64,000 nucleotides of DNA from Pycnococcus provasolii (lineage: Eukaryota > Chlorophyta > Pseudoscourfieldiophyceae > Pseudoscourfieldiales): assembly GCA_049487715.1 (NCBI GenBank), contig CP150589.1, forward strand, positions 124,001 to 188,000, given 5' to 3'. Under the pieces are notes generated by a model. It had not been told where the DNA came from, made no database searches, and was given only the letters and a program-made list of their open reading frames with translations. This document shows positions 37,784-49,100 of this stretch, one piece after another (the first letter of the stretch is position 1; every line of letters begins with the position of its first letter). The translations under genes were made by a program, and so were the position numbers.

Positions 37784-40309
37784 ATGGCGACGCATACTAT
37801 GGCCTCCAAGAACCTGAAAGTAATGGTGATGTCTCTTGCTCAGTGGTGTATCATGGTGATAGTAATTTCACTCGTGGGGAATCATTCTCATTCAAGTGGT
37901 GTAGCTGCTGCTCGTGTTCGTCATGATGGGAATTCTCCTCATCTGGTGGAGTCTCTGGTGTCTCTGGTGTCTCAATCTACGTGGTTTTCGCTCGAGAAGG
38001 AGAAGAACGAGAATGAGAATGATAATGAGGAGGATAATTCCATGTTGGCGTACACTTCTTCTCTTGAGGGGTCTTCGTCGTCGTCGTCATTCTCGTCATC
38101 TTTCCGGAATGCAGACGTTCCTCTGTCTGCGCAGATGAACGCGAACGCCTACTACGCCATCGCGAACGGGAAGTCGCCTGCTGGCCTCATGAGGGGATCG
38201 TACCGCGGAGAGTTTTTCGACGTTTTGTCTCCACCCATCAAGTACAACTACAGCCAGGTATTCTGGACGGTGCAGGAAGCCGTGCCTCTTCCTCCTGACT
38301 TAGTAAAGAGATTCGACGACAAAGTCATGGTTGTCACCGGGTACGAATTCGACGTCGTTTATGTCGACCCCGTCACAAAAGAACATAAGAGCGTTCCGTG
38401 CTACCACCACTACAACCACCACTACATCTGGTACTGGTGGAGCAAGTACAGCAAACCGCAAGACCAACTCTCTGCGAAAGTGCACATGCACGGAGGACAC
38501 CAACCCGCGTTCGATACCTCAGCATGGAAACTTCCCCTCGGCTTACCCTCGGACGACGTCACACGAAAGGACATACCCGCCGCGCAGTGGTTCTCCGAAG
38601 GGAACGGAAACGAGGCACGCACCTCATACCACGGCTACCCGCGAGGTTGGGGACAGCTCATCGACTCGCCCACGCACATCGCACCGAACCCGATGATGAT
38701 CAACACGAAAGGCGTCGACGGACCACGAAGCGAGGGACCTCTGCCTCGCGTCAGCAAGTCGCACGGATATCCCAAAGACGCGCCGTACAGCCCGCTCGTC
38801 GAATGCCCGTGCACGACGCGCATTCCCACGCTGCCGCCGGACTACAAGCTCACGCATGAAACGTGCACAATCGCATACGACGCGACGAAAAGTGCGCAGC
38901 AGTGCCACGACGCGGTAAGTCGCATGCAGATGCCGCCGGACGTCACAGTCGACAAACACACAGTCAACCAAAAACACAAGCCTCGTGGATGCACGCTGGA
39001 GGTGTCACGCGATGGCACACACGTGGATGCCGTCTGGAACGACGACAGCGACGCCCTGGACGCGTGCGGCAGCAATGGCGATGGCATGACTGCCGTGGCT
39101 CGCACAAAGTCGCTCGTGCAGGTGTCCGTCAAATTAGATGGCTGGAAGCGAACCGCGCACTTCGAGTTGTCCGGTCCTAGCGATCGGTGGTTCGCGGTGG
39201 GATTCGACGCGCAGTTCATGATGGACTTGCCGTACACGATTGTCGTCGATGCCGACGGCGACGTGATGGAGCGCAAGCTGGGAAATCACGACGCGGGCAA
39301 GCAGCTGAAATCAACCCTCGTGAAGGTGTCGGACGAAGTGCACGACGGCATTCGCACAGTCAAGCTGAGGCGCGGCATGAAGGGTGAGACGCACGAGTAT
39401 CGCAGCTTTTCCTTGGACGAGAGCGACATTCCGTTCATCAACGCGCTCGGTACATCGAGGAAATTCGCACCACCACATCACGGCCACGCATCGAGCCGGC
39501 TGGTGTTCTTGCGCGACGGTTCGCGCCGGTGCGTGTGCCGGGGCAACAATGGCACGATGGGCGGCGTTCCTTTTCAGGCTGGCTGCTGGCCAGAAAGCGA
39601 CGTCGAGCGTCAGAACAACCCGTCGTGCGACATTCGCTACTCGGGTGGTTTGAAGTGCTGCCGCCACCTCGAGCCTTTGCTTGATGCCGATCAGGAGATG
39701 CCTAACTCTGAGGATACCGTGTACATGAAGTCGCGCTGGTACTTTGAAGAGTACAAGCCCGAAGCTCCGCAGAGACACCTCATGCGTCTTTTTTGGATGG
39801 CGGAGACGTGGAATGGCGAGTACGACGTTCCTCAGGCGCCGCGGGGAACGCCTCCTCACCAGGCGATTCACCGCATTGAGAGTCGATTCACGGTGTACGA
39901 GATGATGGGCAACGGCTTGATGAGCTCACCCGGATGTTCTCTGCGAACGGACATGAATTGCGCTGATCCTGACAGGGTGGATCCGAACAAGGGTGTCGAG
40001 CTCGTGTACGCGGGAGGTCACTGCCACGGTCCTGCTTGCCTGAGCATAGAGCTTTGGAACGACGACACGGGTATGCTGGTGTGCAAGAACAGCTACGTCG
40101 AGGGTAAGACGGACGGGAAGTGGGACGAGCGCGGGTACGGCCACATTCCACCTTGCGTTTGGGGCGACCCAAAACTAGACGCCGGCTTGGTCGATCCGCC
40201 TCGTTTGTTTCTGAACACGACGTTGAGGACGGTTCAGACTTACAACAGCACGTACAAGCACACGGGCGTGATGGCATTCTGGCAGATGCGAGGCGCTTAC
40301 GGCAGGTAG
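37784..40309 (+). CDS. Secreted Nod19/DOMON-like protein
   Basis: 841 residues from ATG at 37784; the frame is open upstream only without ATG. A signal-type segment (VMVMSLAQWCIMVIVISLVG) is followed by an acidic, Ser-rich spacer. Residues about 145-240 (FFDVLSPPIKYNYSQVFWTV and a His/Tyr/Trp-rich HHYNHHYIWYWW-like strand) and the C-terminal block GGHCHGPACLSIELWNDDTG, VCKNSYVEG, GYGHIPPCVW resemble the plant stress-upregulated Nod19 family. The middle (about 440-560) has a DOMON-like pattern: LDGWKRTAHFELSG, RWFAVGFDAQFMMDLPYTIV. DOMON domains bind heme or sugars. The many Cys and His residues fit a secreted, perhaps metal-binding, protein. Function is unknown; family calls are moderate. Confidence 0.75.
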   Translation: MATHTMASKNLKVMVMSLAQWCIMVIVISLVGNHSHSSGVAAARVRHDGNSPHLVESLVSLVSQSTWFSLEKEKNENENDNEEDNSMLAYTSSLEGSSSSSSFSSSFRNADVPLSAQMNANAYYAIANGKSPAGLMRGSYRGEFFDVLSPPIKYNYSQVFWTVQEAVPLPPDLVKRFDDKVMVVTGYEFDVVYVDPVTKEHKSVPCYHHYNHHYIWYWWSKYSKPQDQLSAKVHMHGGHQPAFDTSAWKLPLGLPSDDVTRKDIPAAQWFSEGNGNEARTSYHGYPRGWGQLIDSPTHIAPNPMMINTKGVDGPRSEGPLPRVSKSHGYPKDAPYSPLVECPCTTRIPTLPPDYKLTHETCTIAYDATKSAQQCHDAVSRMQMPPDVTVDKHTVNQKHKPRGCTLEVSRDGTHVDAVWNDDSDALDACGSNGDGMTAVARTKSLVQVSVKLDGWKRTAHFELSGPSDRWFAVGFDAQFMMDLPYTIVVDADGDVMERKLGNHDAGKQLKSTLVKVSDEVHDGIRTVKLRRGMKGETHEYRSFSLDESDIPFINALGTSRKFAPPHHGHASSRLVFLRDGSRRCVCRGNNGTMGGVPFQAGCWPESDVERQNNPSCDIRYSGGLKCCRHLEPLLDADQEMPNSEDTVYMKSRWYFEEYKPEAPQRHLMRLFWMAETWNGEYDVPQAPRGTPPHQAIHRIESRFTVYEMMGNGLMSSPGCSLRTDMNCADPDRVDPNKGVELVYAGGHCHGPACLSIELWNDDTGMLVCKNSYVEGKTDGKWDERGYGHIPPCVWGDPKLDAGLVDPPRLFLNTTLRTVQTYNSTYKHTGVMAFWQMRGAYGR

Positions 40310-41995
40310 TAGTAAAGTAAGAAGTAAGGTTGAGTGTGTGGGTAACAACATACACATTTTGAAAAAGACAGATCATATAATATGTGACCAGTCAGTGACG
40401 ACGTGATACATGCATGCATGCAACAACGTGACATCATTATTGCCTGGTAGACCAGGCTATGGTCATTAGTATTGCTTCGGGAGAAGATTCGCAGTGGCAG
40501 CGGGAGGGACCTGCGGGAGCCGGGAGGGGATGTGACTTCGGACCCCTTTCAAGTTTCACGCCTGTTCAGCACGCCAAGCACGTTCTCTTCGAGTTCCAAG
40601 TTCCCACGAGGCGACGACGTCTACCAACGGGCAGTTCCAACCCCACCCAAAAAGGGCGAAAAAAGGGAAAAAAACACAACCCAACCCAACACAACCATAC
40701 CAAGCCACCCTATCGAAGAACTGTCTGCGTGTGATAAGTTTGACCACCACCCAGGACCCAACCCAACCAACCACTTGAGAAATACTTGCAGAAGTTGACT
40801 TCACACACAACAGGCCATACAGTAGACCACACAGGCAATGAAATAGGTTGGCGCCCTTGCGGTCGCGTGGGTTCGGTAGACCCTGGGATCCCTGTATAGA
40901 TGGCAAAATACTACCTTTTAGTATGGCGAAGCGTGCCGTACGTTCCATTCGCCAGACCGAGCTCCACTGCGACGTTCGATCGGAGGATGACTTGGGCACC
41001 GAGTCTCAGGCGCACGATTGGTTCGCTCAGATTACCCGATGCCGGAATTGCCAAGGTGGTCGGGAATAAAAGGTCTACCACATGTCCTAGGAACTACCTG
41101 CCAGGATGTAGCCGCCGACCAGCGATTAGGTTCACGGAACAGGTAAACCCGAAAGGGTCTACCGAATAGATGGCCAGGTGTCAACTTTGGGATCCATAAT
41201 TAAACAAGTTCTTCATACCATCTGGCCCCCGACCTGTGGCGCCTAGGGTCCCTCCGACTTATTTGGTCCAGCGATTTTCGCCGACCTGTGGCGCCTAGGG
41301 TCCCTCCGACTTATTTGGTCGGCCGACCTGTAGGCCCGACCAGCGATTTTCGTCCCGGTAACCATAGACCCTAGAGGGTCTACCGAATGAAATAAATTCC
41401 CCAGGGGTTACCCTGGGGTTGAGATTTTGCAAAGTCGAAGTCCGGGAGGGGGTTCCCGTCGGGGCCCAGGAAGAGTCTGAGTTCCCTGGTGCCTGGGCCT
41501 GCGGAGAGCGAGGCGTCCCAGACACAGACCGAACTCTCACTGACTGTCGGAGTGCCATGGGAAAAGAGTATTTGACAGATCGAATTCCCGGACTGCGAAT
41601 GTGAAAGAAACAGAGTGTTGGTCGAGGCGTCCCAGACTGCCCGACCCTGTTCTTCCCCCGACTAAAATCCCCGACCAATACCCCCGACCACGGGACCCCA
41701 TTTGCCTTTTTTTGGTTTGACCGAAAACGTCTGGTGTGTTTGACCCGACGACGCCACTCGCCCCCTGTGCCATTTCACTCTCGGGGCCCTCCATCCAGGT
41801 ACCTGTGTCATTCTGCCATTGTCGTGCGCTTGTGTGTCTGCGTATCTACTCTTACTAGGGAATAGCTTTGCTCTGTGCTGTGCTCTCTATTGTGTATTGT
41901 CAGTGCAGTCTGCTTAATCTTGTCAGCGTCACAGTTCACAGTTAGCTCGTAGGTTAGTTCATATACGTCTTCATTCATTCATTTGCAGTTTCATC
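40310..41995. other. Long spacer with direct repeats upstream of the kinase gene
   Basis: No gene supported. A 40-bp unit beginning CCGACCTGTGGCGCCTAGGG is repeated at about 41230 and 41281, with GCGATTTTCG following. GGGTCTACCGAAT occurs at about 41155 and 41377, and GAGGCGTCCCAGAC at about 41510 and 41628. An ATGCATGCATGCA run lies near 40411. The composition suggests decayed repeats. Confidence 0.45.
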
Positions 41996-43117
41996 ATGTC
42001 CGAGGAGATTGACAAGCACGTTTTGAAGAAGTACGAGATTCAGCAGAAGTTAGGGAAGGGTGCGTACGGTATCGTGTGGAAAGCGTTAGACAAGCGTTCG
42101 CGTGAGACGGTGGCTTTGAAGAAGATTTTCGACGCGTTTCAAAATGCGACCGATGCGCAACGTACGTTCCGTGAGATTATGTTCCTGCAAGAACTGAATA
42201 ACCACGATAATATCATCCGTCTCCTGAACGTGCTGAAGGCGGAGAACGACCGTGATATCTACCTCGTGTTCGAGTACCAGGAGACGGACTTGCACGCCGT
42301 CATACGTGCGAACATCTTGGAAGAAATTCACCTGCGATATATCATGTACCAGCTCTTCAGGTGCCTCAAGTACATGCACAGCGCATCACTGCTTCACCGC
42401 GACATCAAACCGTCGAACCTCCTGCTTAACAGCGAGTGCCAAGTCAAGGTGGCGGACTTTGGACTCGCGCGCAGCGTCTCCATGCTCGAGCAGGAACACG
42501 CAGGAAACCCCAGCCTCGTACTCACAGACTACGTCGCCACACGCTGGTACCGTGCGCCGGAAATCCTCCTGGGCTCGCACAAGTACCAGTTCGCCGCGGA
42601 CATGTGGTCGTCAGGGTGCATCCTTGGCGAACTTCTCAAAGGTGAACCCATCTTCAAGGGAAGCAGCACGATGAATCAGCTCGACAAACTCATGGAGTGG
42701 ACGGGAAAACCAACCGCACAGGACATCGCCGCCATCAACAGCAGCTTCGCCGCGACGATGCTGCAGGGCCTGCCGCCCCTGCCGTACCCCGAAGGACGGG
42801 GCTTCGCGGAGATGTTCCCGAACGCGCCGCCGGACGCCATCGACCTCATCTCTCGCCTGCTCACGTTCTCGCCAGACAAACGGTTGACCGCGGAGGAGGC
42901 GCTGCGACACCCGTTCGTCTCGCAGTTCCACTCGCCCGCCGACGAGCCCATATGCGAACACTCCATCACGCTGCCCATCAGCGACGACGTCAAGTACTCC
43001 GTTGCGGAGTACCGCGACTCGCTGTACAGCGAAATCGTGCGCCGGAAAAAGGAGCTGCGCCGACGTGCACGCGAGCGGGACCTGCAGCGAGCGGCGAGGC
43101 AAGGGGTGGTTGGGTGA
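41996..43117 (+). CDS. MAP kinase, ERK7/8 (MAPK15) type, TDY loop
   Basis: 373 residues from ATG, almost all kinase domain. G-loop GKGAYGIVWKA 20-30; VALKK with Lys42 as the ATP-contact Lys; HRD 134-136; DFG 154-156; activation motif Thr177-Asp-Tyr179; then VATRWYRAPEILLG. The EYQETDLHAVIRANILEEIH and QLFRCLKYMHSA segments are typical of the ERK7/8 class. MAPK15 kinases act at cilia and basal bodies and autophosphorylate their loop. The usual animal loop is TEY; TDY is found in plants and many protists. The long C-terminal tail of animal MAPK15 is missing; only a short basic tail remains (RRKKELRRRARERD). No intron needed. Confidence 0.95.
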   Translation: MSEEIDKHVLKKYEIQQKLGKGAYGIVWKALDKRSRETVALKKIFDAFQNATDAQRTFREIMFLQELNNHDNIIRLLNVLKAENDRDIYLVFEYQETDLHAVIRANILEEIHLRYIMYQLFRCLKYMHSASLLHRDIKPSNLLLNSECQVKVADFGLARSVSMLEQEHAGNPSLVLTDYVATRWYRAPEILLGSHKYQFAADMWSSGCILGELLKGEPIFKGSSTMNQLDKLMEWTGKPTAQDIAAINSSFAATMLQGLPPLPYPEGRGFAEMFPNAPPDAIDLISRLLTFSPDKRLTAEEALRHPFVSQFHSPADEPICEHSITLPISDDVKYSVAEYRDSLYSEIVRRKKELRRRARERDLQRAARQGVVG

Positions 43118-43306
43118 AGCCGCTGAGCGTCTGAGGAAAAAAAGGATCCACGAAAAATAAAAGATACCAATCATCGTCAAACGCAGACGCCCGCTGTTTG
43201 TTGCTCGAATGCCGTTGACATTTTGTGTGTTGAGTGTGTGTGTGTAAAATCGTTGGTCGCGCGAAGAAAATAATAATTACTCGGTTTTTTTGTACTCGTG
43301 CAATCA

Positions 43307-44347
43307 CTAGTCCTCGCTGTTCTTCTTGCCCGTCTCTTCGTCCAACGACGACGACGAGCCACCGCCGACGATCTTCTCGCGGCTGCGAACCGTCACCACC
43401 GGCGCCGCGCTCGCGGGAGCGAGCGGCAGGTAGTACAGCAGCAGCGAAATGGTGGCGGTGATGATGCCCAGGAACAGCTGCAACGACGGCTCGAGGCCGA
43501 AGAGCGCGATGGAGATGACCGCGGTGATGAACATGGCGCTCGACGTCGCGTACACCTTGAGGATGGAGTCGGCGTACTTCTGAATCCAGCTGATCATCAA
43601 GCCGGCGAACGCGAAGTTCGCGATGATCAGCCACACGACGTAGTTGAACCCTCGCGTCAGCTCGGACAGGAACGACAGCGGGCCGAAGTCGTACATGAGG
43701 CGCAGCATGTTGAACAGCGCGCCGAACCCGTAGAGCTGCACGTTCTGCCAGTACAGGTTGTCGTTGTTCTTCTTCAGCAGAAACTCCGTGTATATGCCCG
43801 CAAACGCGCTCAAGAATGCGCTCAAGATGCCAAACAGGTACCCTTGGATGGGCCACGAGAAGACGCTGTCGCCGCAGCCCTTCACCTGGCTCATGGTTGC
43901 GCCGACGGTGAGCAGCACGATCGCCATCCACTGCGGCTTCGACAGCGGCTTATTCAAGAAGAGGTAGAACAGTACGCCCGTGGTGACGATCTTCAGGTTG
44001 CCCAAGATCTGGTACGTTGCTGCGTCAACGTAGTTCATGATGTAGAACTGCACGTTGTTGTGCACGACGTAGATGATCGAGGGGATGGGAAAGAGTAATA
44101 TGCTGGATGTCTGCGTCGTCATGTTGACTCTCTCGCCGCTCCTCAGCGCTTTTGATAGCATGAACGCGCTGAAGCACAGCTTGGTGAACTCCGATAAGAA
44201 CGGCACGCTGCCAACGTTGTACGGGTACTTGCCATTCTCCTGTGATGTGATGTTGAGTCGTGTCAGCAAGCCAAACGTGCTCTCTCCCTCTCTCTCTTTA
44301 AGGTTGGGTGGCCACCAGCGTCCGCCCCGCCGCCGCCGACGACGCAC
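43307..44347 (-). CDS. Nucleotide-sugar transporter, CMP-sialate/UDP-galactose type (first exon missing)
   Basis: Open frame of 346 codons without an ATG at its start. From Glu encoded at 44239 (ENGKYPYNVGSVPFLSEFTK) onward it matches SLC35A proteins: LLFPIPSIIYVVHNNVQFYI, NYVDAATYQILGNLKIVTTG, LNKPLSKPQWMAIVLL, then FAGIYTEFLLKKN and YADSILKVYATSSAMFITAV. About nine of ten membrane helices are present. The first helix is absent and the sequence before 44239 looks untranslated. CACAG|GAG at 44244-44237 is a fitting 3' splice site, so the N-terminus is probably on an upstream exon that I could not find. The protein should import a nucleotide sugar into the Golgi. The GT29 gene in this window makes a CMP-sugar a sensible substrate, but this is inference. 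Confidence 0.85.
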   Translation of the reverse strand: MRRRRRRGGRWWPPNLKEREGESTFGLLTRLNITSQENGKYPYNVGSVPFLSEFTKLCFSAFMLSKALRSGERVNMTTQTSSILLFPIPSIIYVVHNNVQFYIMNYVDAATYQILGNLKIVTTGVLFYLFLNKPLSKPQWMAIVLLTVGATMSQVKGCGDSVFSWPIQGYLFGILSAFLSAFAGIYTEFLLKKNNDNLYWQNVQLYGFGALFNMLRLMYDFGPLSFLSELTRGFNYVVWLIIANFAFAGLMISWIQKYADSILKVYATSSAMFITAVISIALFGLEPSLQLFLGIITATISLLLYYLPLAPASAAPVVTVRSREKIVGGGSSSSLDEETGKKNSED

Positions 44348-45129
44348 GCACGCAACGCGCCAGCACCACCTTCATTGCCCTAGACGCCAGTGCGACGCCG
44401 TCACCACCAACCACAAAGAAACCACCAGAACAACAAGACGTCTGTCTATGCAAGGCCGCTCACTCCCTAGCAGTAGTGGCAGTGACCAGGCCACCAACCT
44501 ACACACACATATATATGCATGCAAGCAACAACCCAACCCAACGAAAAGAAACCCGATCGTCACTGACGCCGAGGCTCACTGCACTGCACTGCGCGGACAT
44601 TGATCCGTTCACACAAACAAACACGTGCGAAGCCCATAGAACCCAACTCCACCACCGCCGAACCCGCACGCCGTCACCGCACCACACCACACCAAGCCGT
44701 TAACCACACCACACCAAACCCAAACTTCAAACGCACCTTGGACCCTTCCATCAAAAGGCCTTGCGAGCAAGTTAAGACGGTTAATAGGACCGCCGCGAAC
44801 GTCTTCGTGTTTGACGCAAACAAAGACGACAGCGAAGTTGACGCCATTATTGCGACACTTAAGGAGATTCGTGGCACTCTTGGACGCTGCTGGTGTGCAA
44901 GAGCGCGCGCGCAGATGCAGATCGCTGATGCGCGCTGCGGCGCCGAGGCAGTCGTGAGCTCAAGGGCAGACCAGTTCGTGGAATTCTCTCACGGGGGATA
45001 CGCTGTTGGGTGGGTTGTCCAAATGGCCTTCATGGGGTGAGAACATTTCCATCTGAGATTCTGAGGGGCGGGCCCTTCAGTCAGGCGGGCCCCTCCCTCC
45101 TCCATGGCGGGCCAGGTTTCTTTTTCAGG
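44348..45129 (+). other. Spacer with a possible coding remnant
   Basis: C/A-rich repeats (CCACACCACACC) occupy much of 44500-44720. From about 44760 to 45040 the + strand reads VKTVNRTAANVFVFDANKDD, then EVDAIIATLKEIRGTLG and ends at TGA. It looks like protein but has no usable start and no recognised family, so I treat it as an unassigned fragment. Confidence 0.25.
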
Positions 45130-45560
45130 CATGATTACATTCTATCTGGTACCTTAAGTTTTTTCCTGTTAGTCTTAAGCTCACTAAAGAACCATTTCTC
45201 GTCAATATCCACCCACGCCACCCACTCGTCGAGTCGTCGTCGCGGTGCGCCATGGCCCATGCCAGGCGCTCCGCGAGACCGCGACATTCTCGCGAGACAA
45301 GAAACAGTGCATGCTTCCGGAGCACATGTCTGTGAAGGACGTGGACACGCGCTGGAGTTCGGGACATGACCAAATGGAATTCTTTCGCGTCCATACGGTA
45401 CGACTTCGAAACCAACCCAAACGCATTTGTCTCTTGACTTTGCTTGCACGTACCTTGCTTTTGAAGTTCGCCTCGCCGATGAGCTTCCAATCATGCCCGA
45501 CTGACGCTGACGAAGATTTTTTCACCAAAAGATACTTTGTGCCTCAAAGTTTGGGTTGAC
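45130..45560 (-). pseudogene. Tc1/mariner-type transposase fragment
   Basis: Minus strand, broken over at least two frames. The diagnostic block is WVDIDEKWFFSELKTNRKK, which holds the first catalytic Asp of many mariner-like transposases (VHLDEKWFY...). The preceding frame (GHDWKLIGEANFKSKVRASK) fits the segment before it. It ends just after the block, so it carries the half complementary to the remnant at 36.8 kb. Whether both belong to one family cannot be told by eye. Confidence 0.6.
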
Positions 45561-46131
45561 GCGTGCAGTACGTTTCGAGCATTAAGGGACACCGGGCGGT
45601 GCATGATAGCTGAAATGACGTTCCATCGCGTGTTTGGGCAGCGACTGCCGGAGTGCGGGATCGCCAGTTCGAGCTTTACACAAGAACATACACAAAGTGA
45701 AAACAAAGGAATAGATTCCGAAACTCAAAGAAGATATCCGACTGCTCCATGAAGTTCCTGCTGGTTTGAGTTCGTACGTAGTCACGACTCACGATCTTGT
45801 TCGAGCTGCTCAGGCCTCGCCGAATTTGACCTTTTGGCAGTCTTGTTGGGTCCTCGGGTTAACTGTTAACTAATAAGCAATTACTTTTCTCATTCAACTG
45901 TTAAATCACGAACCCTGCACGTGGACGACTGGACGTGGATTGTTTCCCCGCCGCGAATCCCTCCTTTTCTTTTCATTGAACAGATTCATTCGTGGAATTA
46001 AAAAAGGCGTCGTCGGCCCAGCCAGTGGGCCGACCCGACATCTGAGCCGGCGGAAGACTTACTTCCCTCTTTCAAGAGCTCAGTTCTCCCAAATAAAATG
46101 TTGAATGAATGTGTGTATTATAGTTCTTCTG
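45561..46131. other. Spacer, nothing recognised
   Basis: The left part may extend the transposase remnant on the minus strand. I see no gene or repeat in the remainder. Confidence 0.35.
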
Positions 46132-49100
46132 TTACAATGTTTGAAGCCATTTTTTCGCCCTCGTCGACGGCACGTACTCGACGCGGCCCTCCTCGTCTTC
46201 ACGCGGACTGACGGGCTGCGACCCCGGAGGACTCCGGCTGTCCGTCGTCGGTAATGCGGCATCGCCTGTACTTTGTGCACTTGGCATGATGCCAAGCCGA
46301 AGCAATGCAGCCGCCGCCTTCCCACTGAGCGGGGTGGAGCTGCGAGATGAGCTCACAGCCGAGCTGGGAGCCGTAATGGTGTTTGTGTGCTCGCCAGCAT
46401 CAGCAGTTGTCGCATACCGGTCAAGCTCCACGCCTCCAATCACGCGCCTGCCGCCACGTCGTGCACTCAACCGCTCCGACGGATTGGGCGCGGCATGGGG
46501 CTCGACAACGGACGGGGCATGCGTGCTCGTAATCTCGCCGCTGTAGCCAGCCGGTCCTTCTGGCTGGACGAGCTTTCGTCGCATCTCTGCAAGCTCTTTC
46601 GCCGCCGCGCTTGACGCCCACGTCGACGTGTTTGGTGGTGGCGCGGCGACGGTGGTTGAGGTGGTAGCTGGACGCCTCGGCGAAGATGATGTCGACGCAC
46701 CATCCCTGATGCGAGCGACGCGCGAACGCAGTGCTGATTCGCCGGTGGTGTCCGCGGAGCGCCCACCGAACAGGCGCTGCCGGGCAAGGCCAAGATCGCC
46801 GTCGACGGCATCGGCATCGCCGCTCGTCGCCGCGGCTGACGAAGCTGCGGCTGTCGACGGGCGGAGGTTGCGGAGACGCGATCTGTAGCGCGTCAGCTCC
46901 TCATCGATGCGATTCGACGCGGCGGCGGCAGCCTGACTTGCATACTCTGCTGCGGCGGCAGCCGCCTCCTCCCGCTTTCGCTCCTCCTCTTCTTCCTGCT
47001 CCCTTCGCCGCTTCTCCTCCTCCTCCCTTAGCCGCTTCTCTTCTTCCTTTTGCCGTCTCTCTTCTTCTCGCCTTGCCTCCGCCTCCAGTTCTTCGGGCGA
47101 CTTCACCTTAGGCGGCGTGCCCCATGCTGAAGTGGACGTTCGAAGAACCGAAGATTCGGGGACGGCTGCAAGTGCAGAGGACGGTCGTGTAGGAGATGTG
47201 GTGCGGGTCAACGTTAACTCGCTTGCGACACCCTCCGATGTCTTGGAAATCGCAGAGGAAGGACGCGCCGGCGATGTGGCAGTCGCTTCCCCAAAGCTCG
47301 ATTCGCTCGCAAGATCTGCCGCGTCGTCGTCCGTGAGAATGGAATGCGCAGCACTCGAGGGTCGTGACGAGGTCGCGACAGAACGTGCTGCGGCGGACTG
47401 TGGACGCCGCCTAACTTGATTTGGCGACGGCATGTCCATCTTTCCTTCCTCCTCGCCAGGCAGGGACATGAGAGACGCGTCGAGAGGAGATGGCGGTCGA
47501 TCATGATTCCTCCATGACAGCAACGACGCGGAGTCGGGACGAGAAGGCGGTGCCCTCGTTGGCGTGAGCTCATCATCCGTCGGAAGGGACATCAGGTGAG
47601 GATCCAAAGGAGCCGAGTCTTCATCTGCTGAAGGCGGTGGTTGCGGCGGCTGCGCAGTTGGTTTAAATCCGGACGCAAAGCCGAGCACGTCACTCACCAT
47701 CGCATCCAGATTTGCTGGTTCTGGGTCGGCGCGTGGGAGCTTGGACATGTCAATGCTGTCGTCAACTCCCATGAAGTGCTCCGGCGGTGCCGCGAATGAG
47801 GGAATGTTCTTCTCAGCGCTTCTGGGTGTGTGATCCGGGCTCTTCGCTTTCTCCTCTGCAGCCTTGACGTCGTCTTGTTCCATGCGTAAACGTTCACGCT
47901 CGATAAGTTCTCGTAGCTGCTTGCGCTCCGCCTCCATACGCAGACGTTCTTCCTCCATTTGCCGCCGAGCAGCCTCAAGCTCAGCCTCGTACTCCTCCGC
48001 TGTGATTGGCTTCTTCGTAGCGGAGTCTGGGATGGCGTACATACTAGCGAGACCCTCGGACTCGGCGGGCGGCGCCTGTTCATTGTCCACGGACTCGTTG
48101 TTCTCCGTGGCCAGGGAGGGCTGCGGGATGATTGCCGTCGTTTCGTTCACAACTTCCGAAAGCAGCTCGTCGACAATCATATCTACCTGCTCACCATCAG
48201 TGACGTCCTCCTCGTCGTCCTCCTTTGCAGGGGAAGATGCAATAGCGATGGCAGCAGCCAATGCGCCGTCTGCGCCGCCATTGTTATCCTTGTCCTTCTC
48301 CTGCGACACTCGCATCAGCTTCGCCTCGAGTTCGGCCACACGCAAGCGAAGCGCCTCGTCGCCCTTATCATCACCTCCACCCTTCGCGTCTTTCGTCTCG
48401 TCATGCACGCGTGCAGAGTGGCGTCGACGACGAATCACAAGTACAGCGAGGACTGATACGAGGAACAAAGAAGCGACGACGCCAACGAATGGGTATGGTC
48501 CTGAAGTGCCCGTTGGATCGAGCGCCCCCAAAGGCGACGGCGACTCTTTGGGTGGCGGGCTCGGCGGCGGCGGCGGCGGACTCGGTGGAGGAGGGGATGG
48601 AGGGGGAGGAGGGGGAGACGGAGGGGGAGGAGGCGGCGGTGGCGGAGGAGGTGGAGACGGAGGTGGCGGTGGCGGTGATGGTGGAGGTGGAGGTGGAGGT
48701 GGTGGACTTGGCGGCGGTGGTTGCGGCGGCGGGCTCGGCGGCGGACTCGGCGGCGGCGGGCTCGGTGGCGGACTTGGCGGCGGCGGCGGGGGAGGAGGCG
48801 GGGGAGGGGGGGGAGGTGGCAAAGGCGGCGGGCTTGGCGGAGGCGGCGGGCGTGGCGGAGGAGGTGGGCAGTTTCCAGTTGCCGTGCAAGGGCCTGGCGG
48901 CGGACTCGGCGGAGGAGGCGGTAACGGCGGCGGGCTTGGCGGCGGCGGCGGCGGAGGTGGACTTGGAGGTGGACTCGGCGGCGGCGGCGGCGGTGGTGGC
49001 GGATTCGGTGGCTGTGGAGGTGGCATAAAGTTCGCCACTACCGCAGTAGGGTAAAGCGAAATGTCTGCCGTACCACTCGACCCCATGCCGTCGTCAGATG

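Noticed and set aside
41230-41340. Possible RNA gene because of repeated stem-like phrases
   Set aside because: The phrases are direct repeats, not complementary arms, and no known RNA motif is visible.
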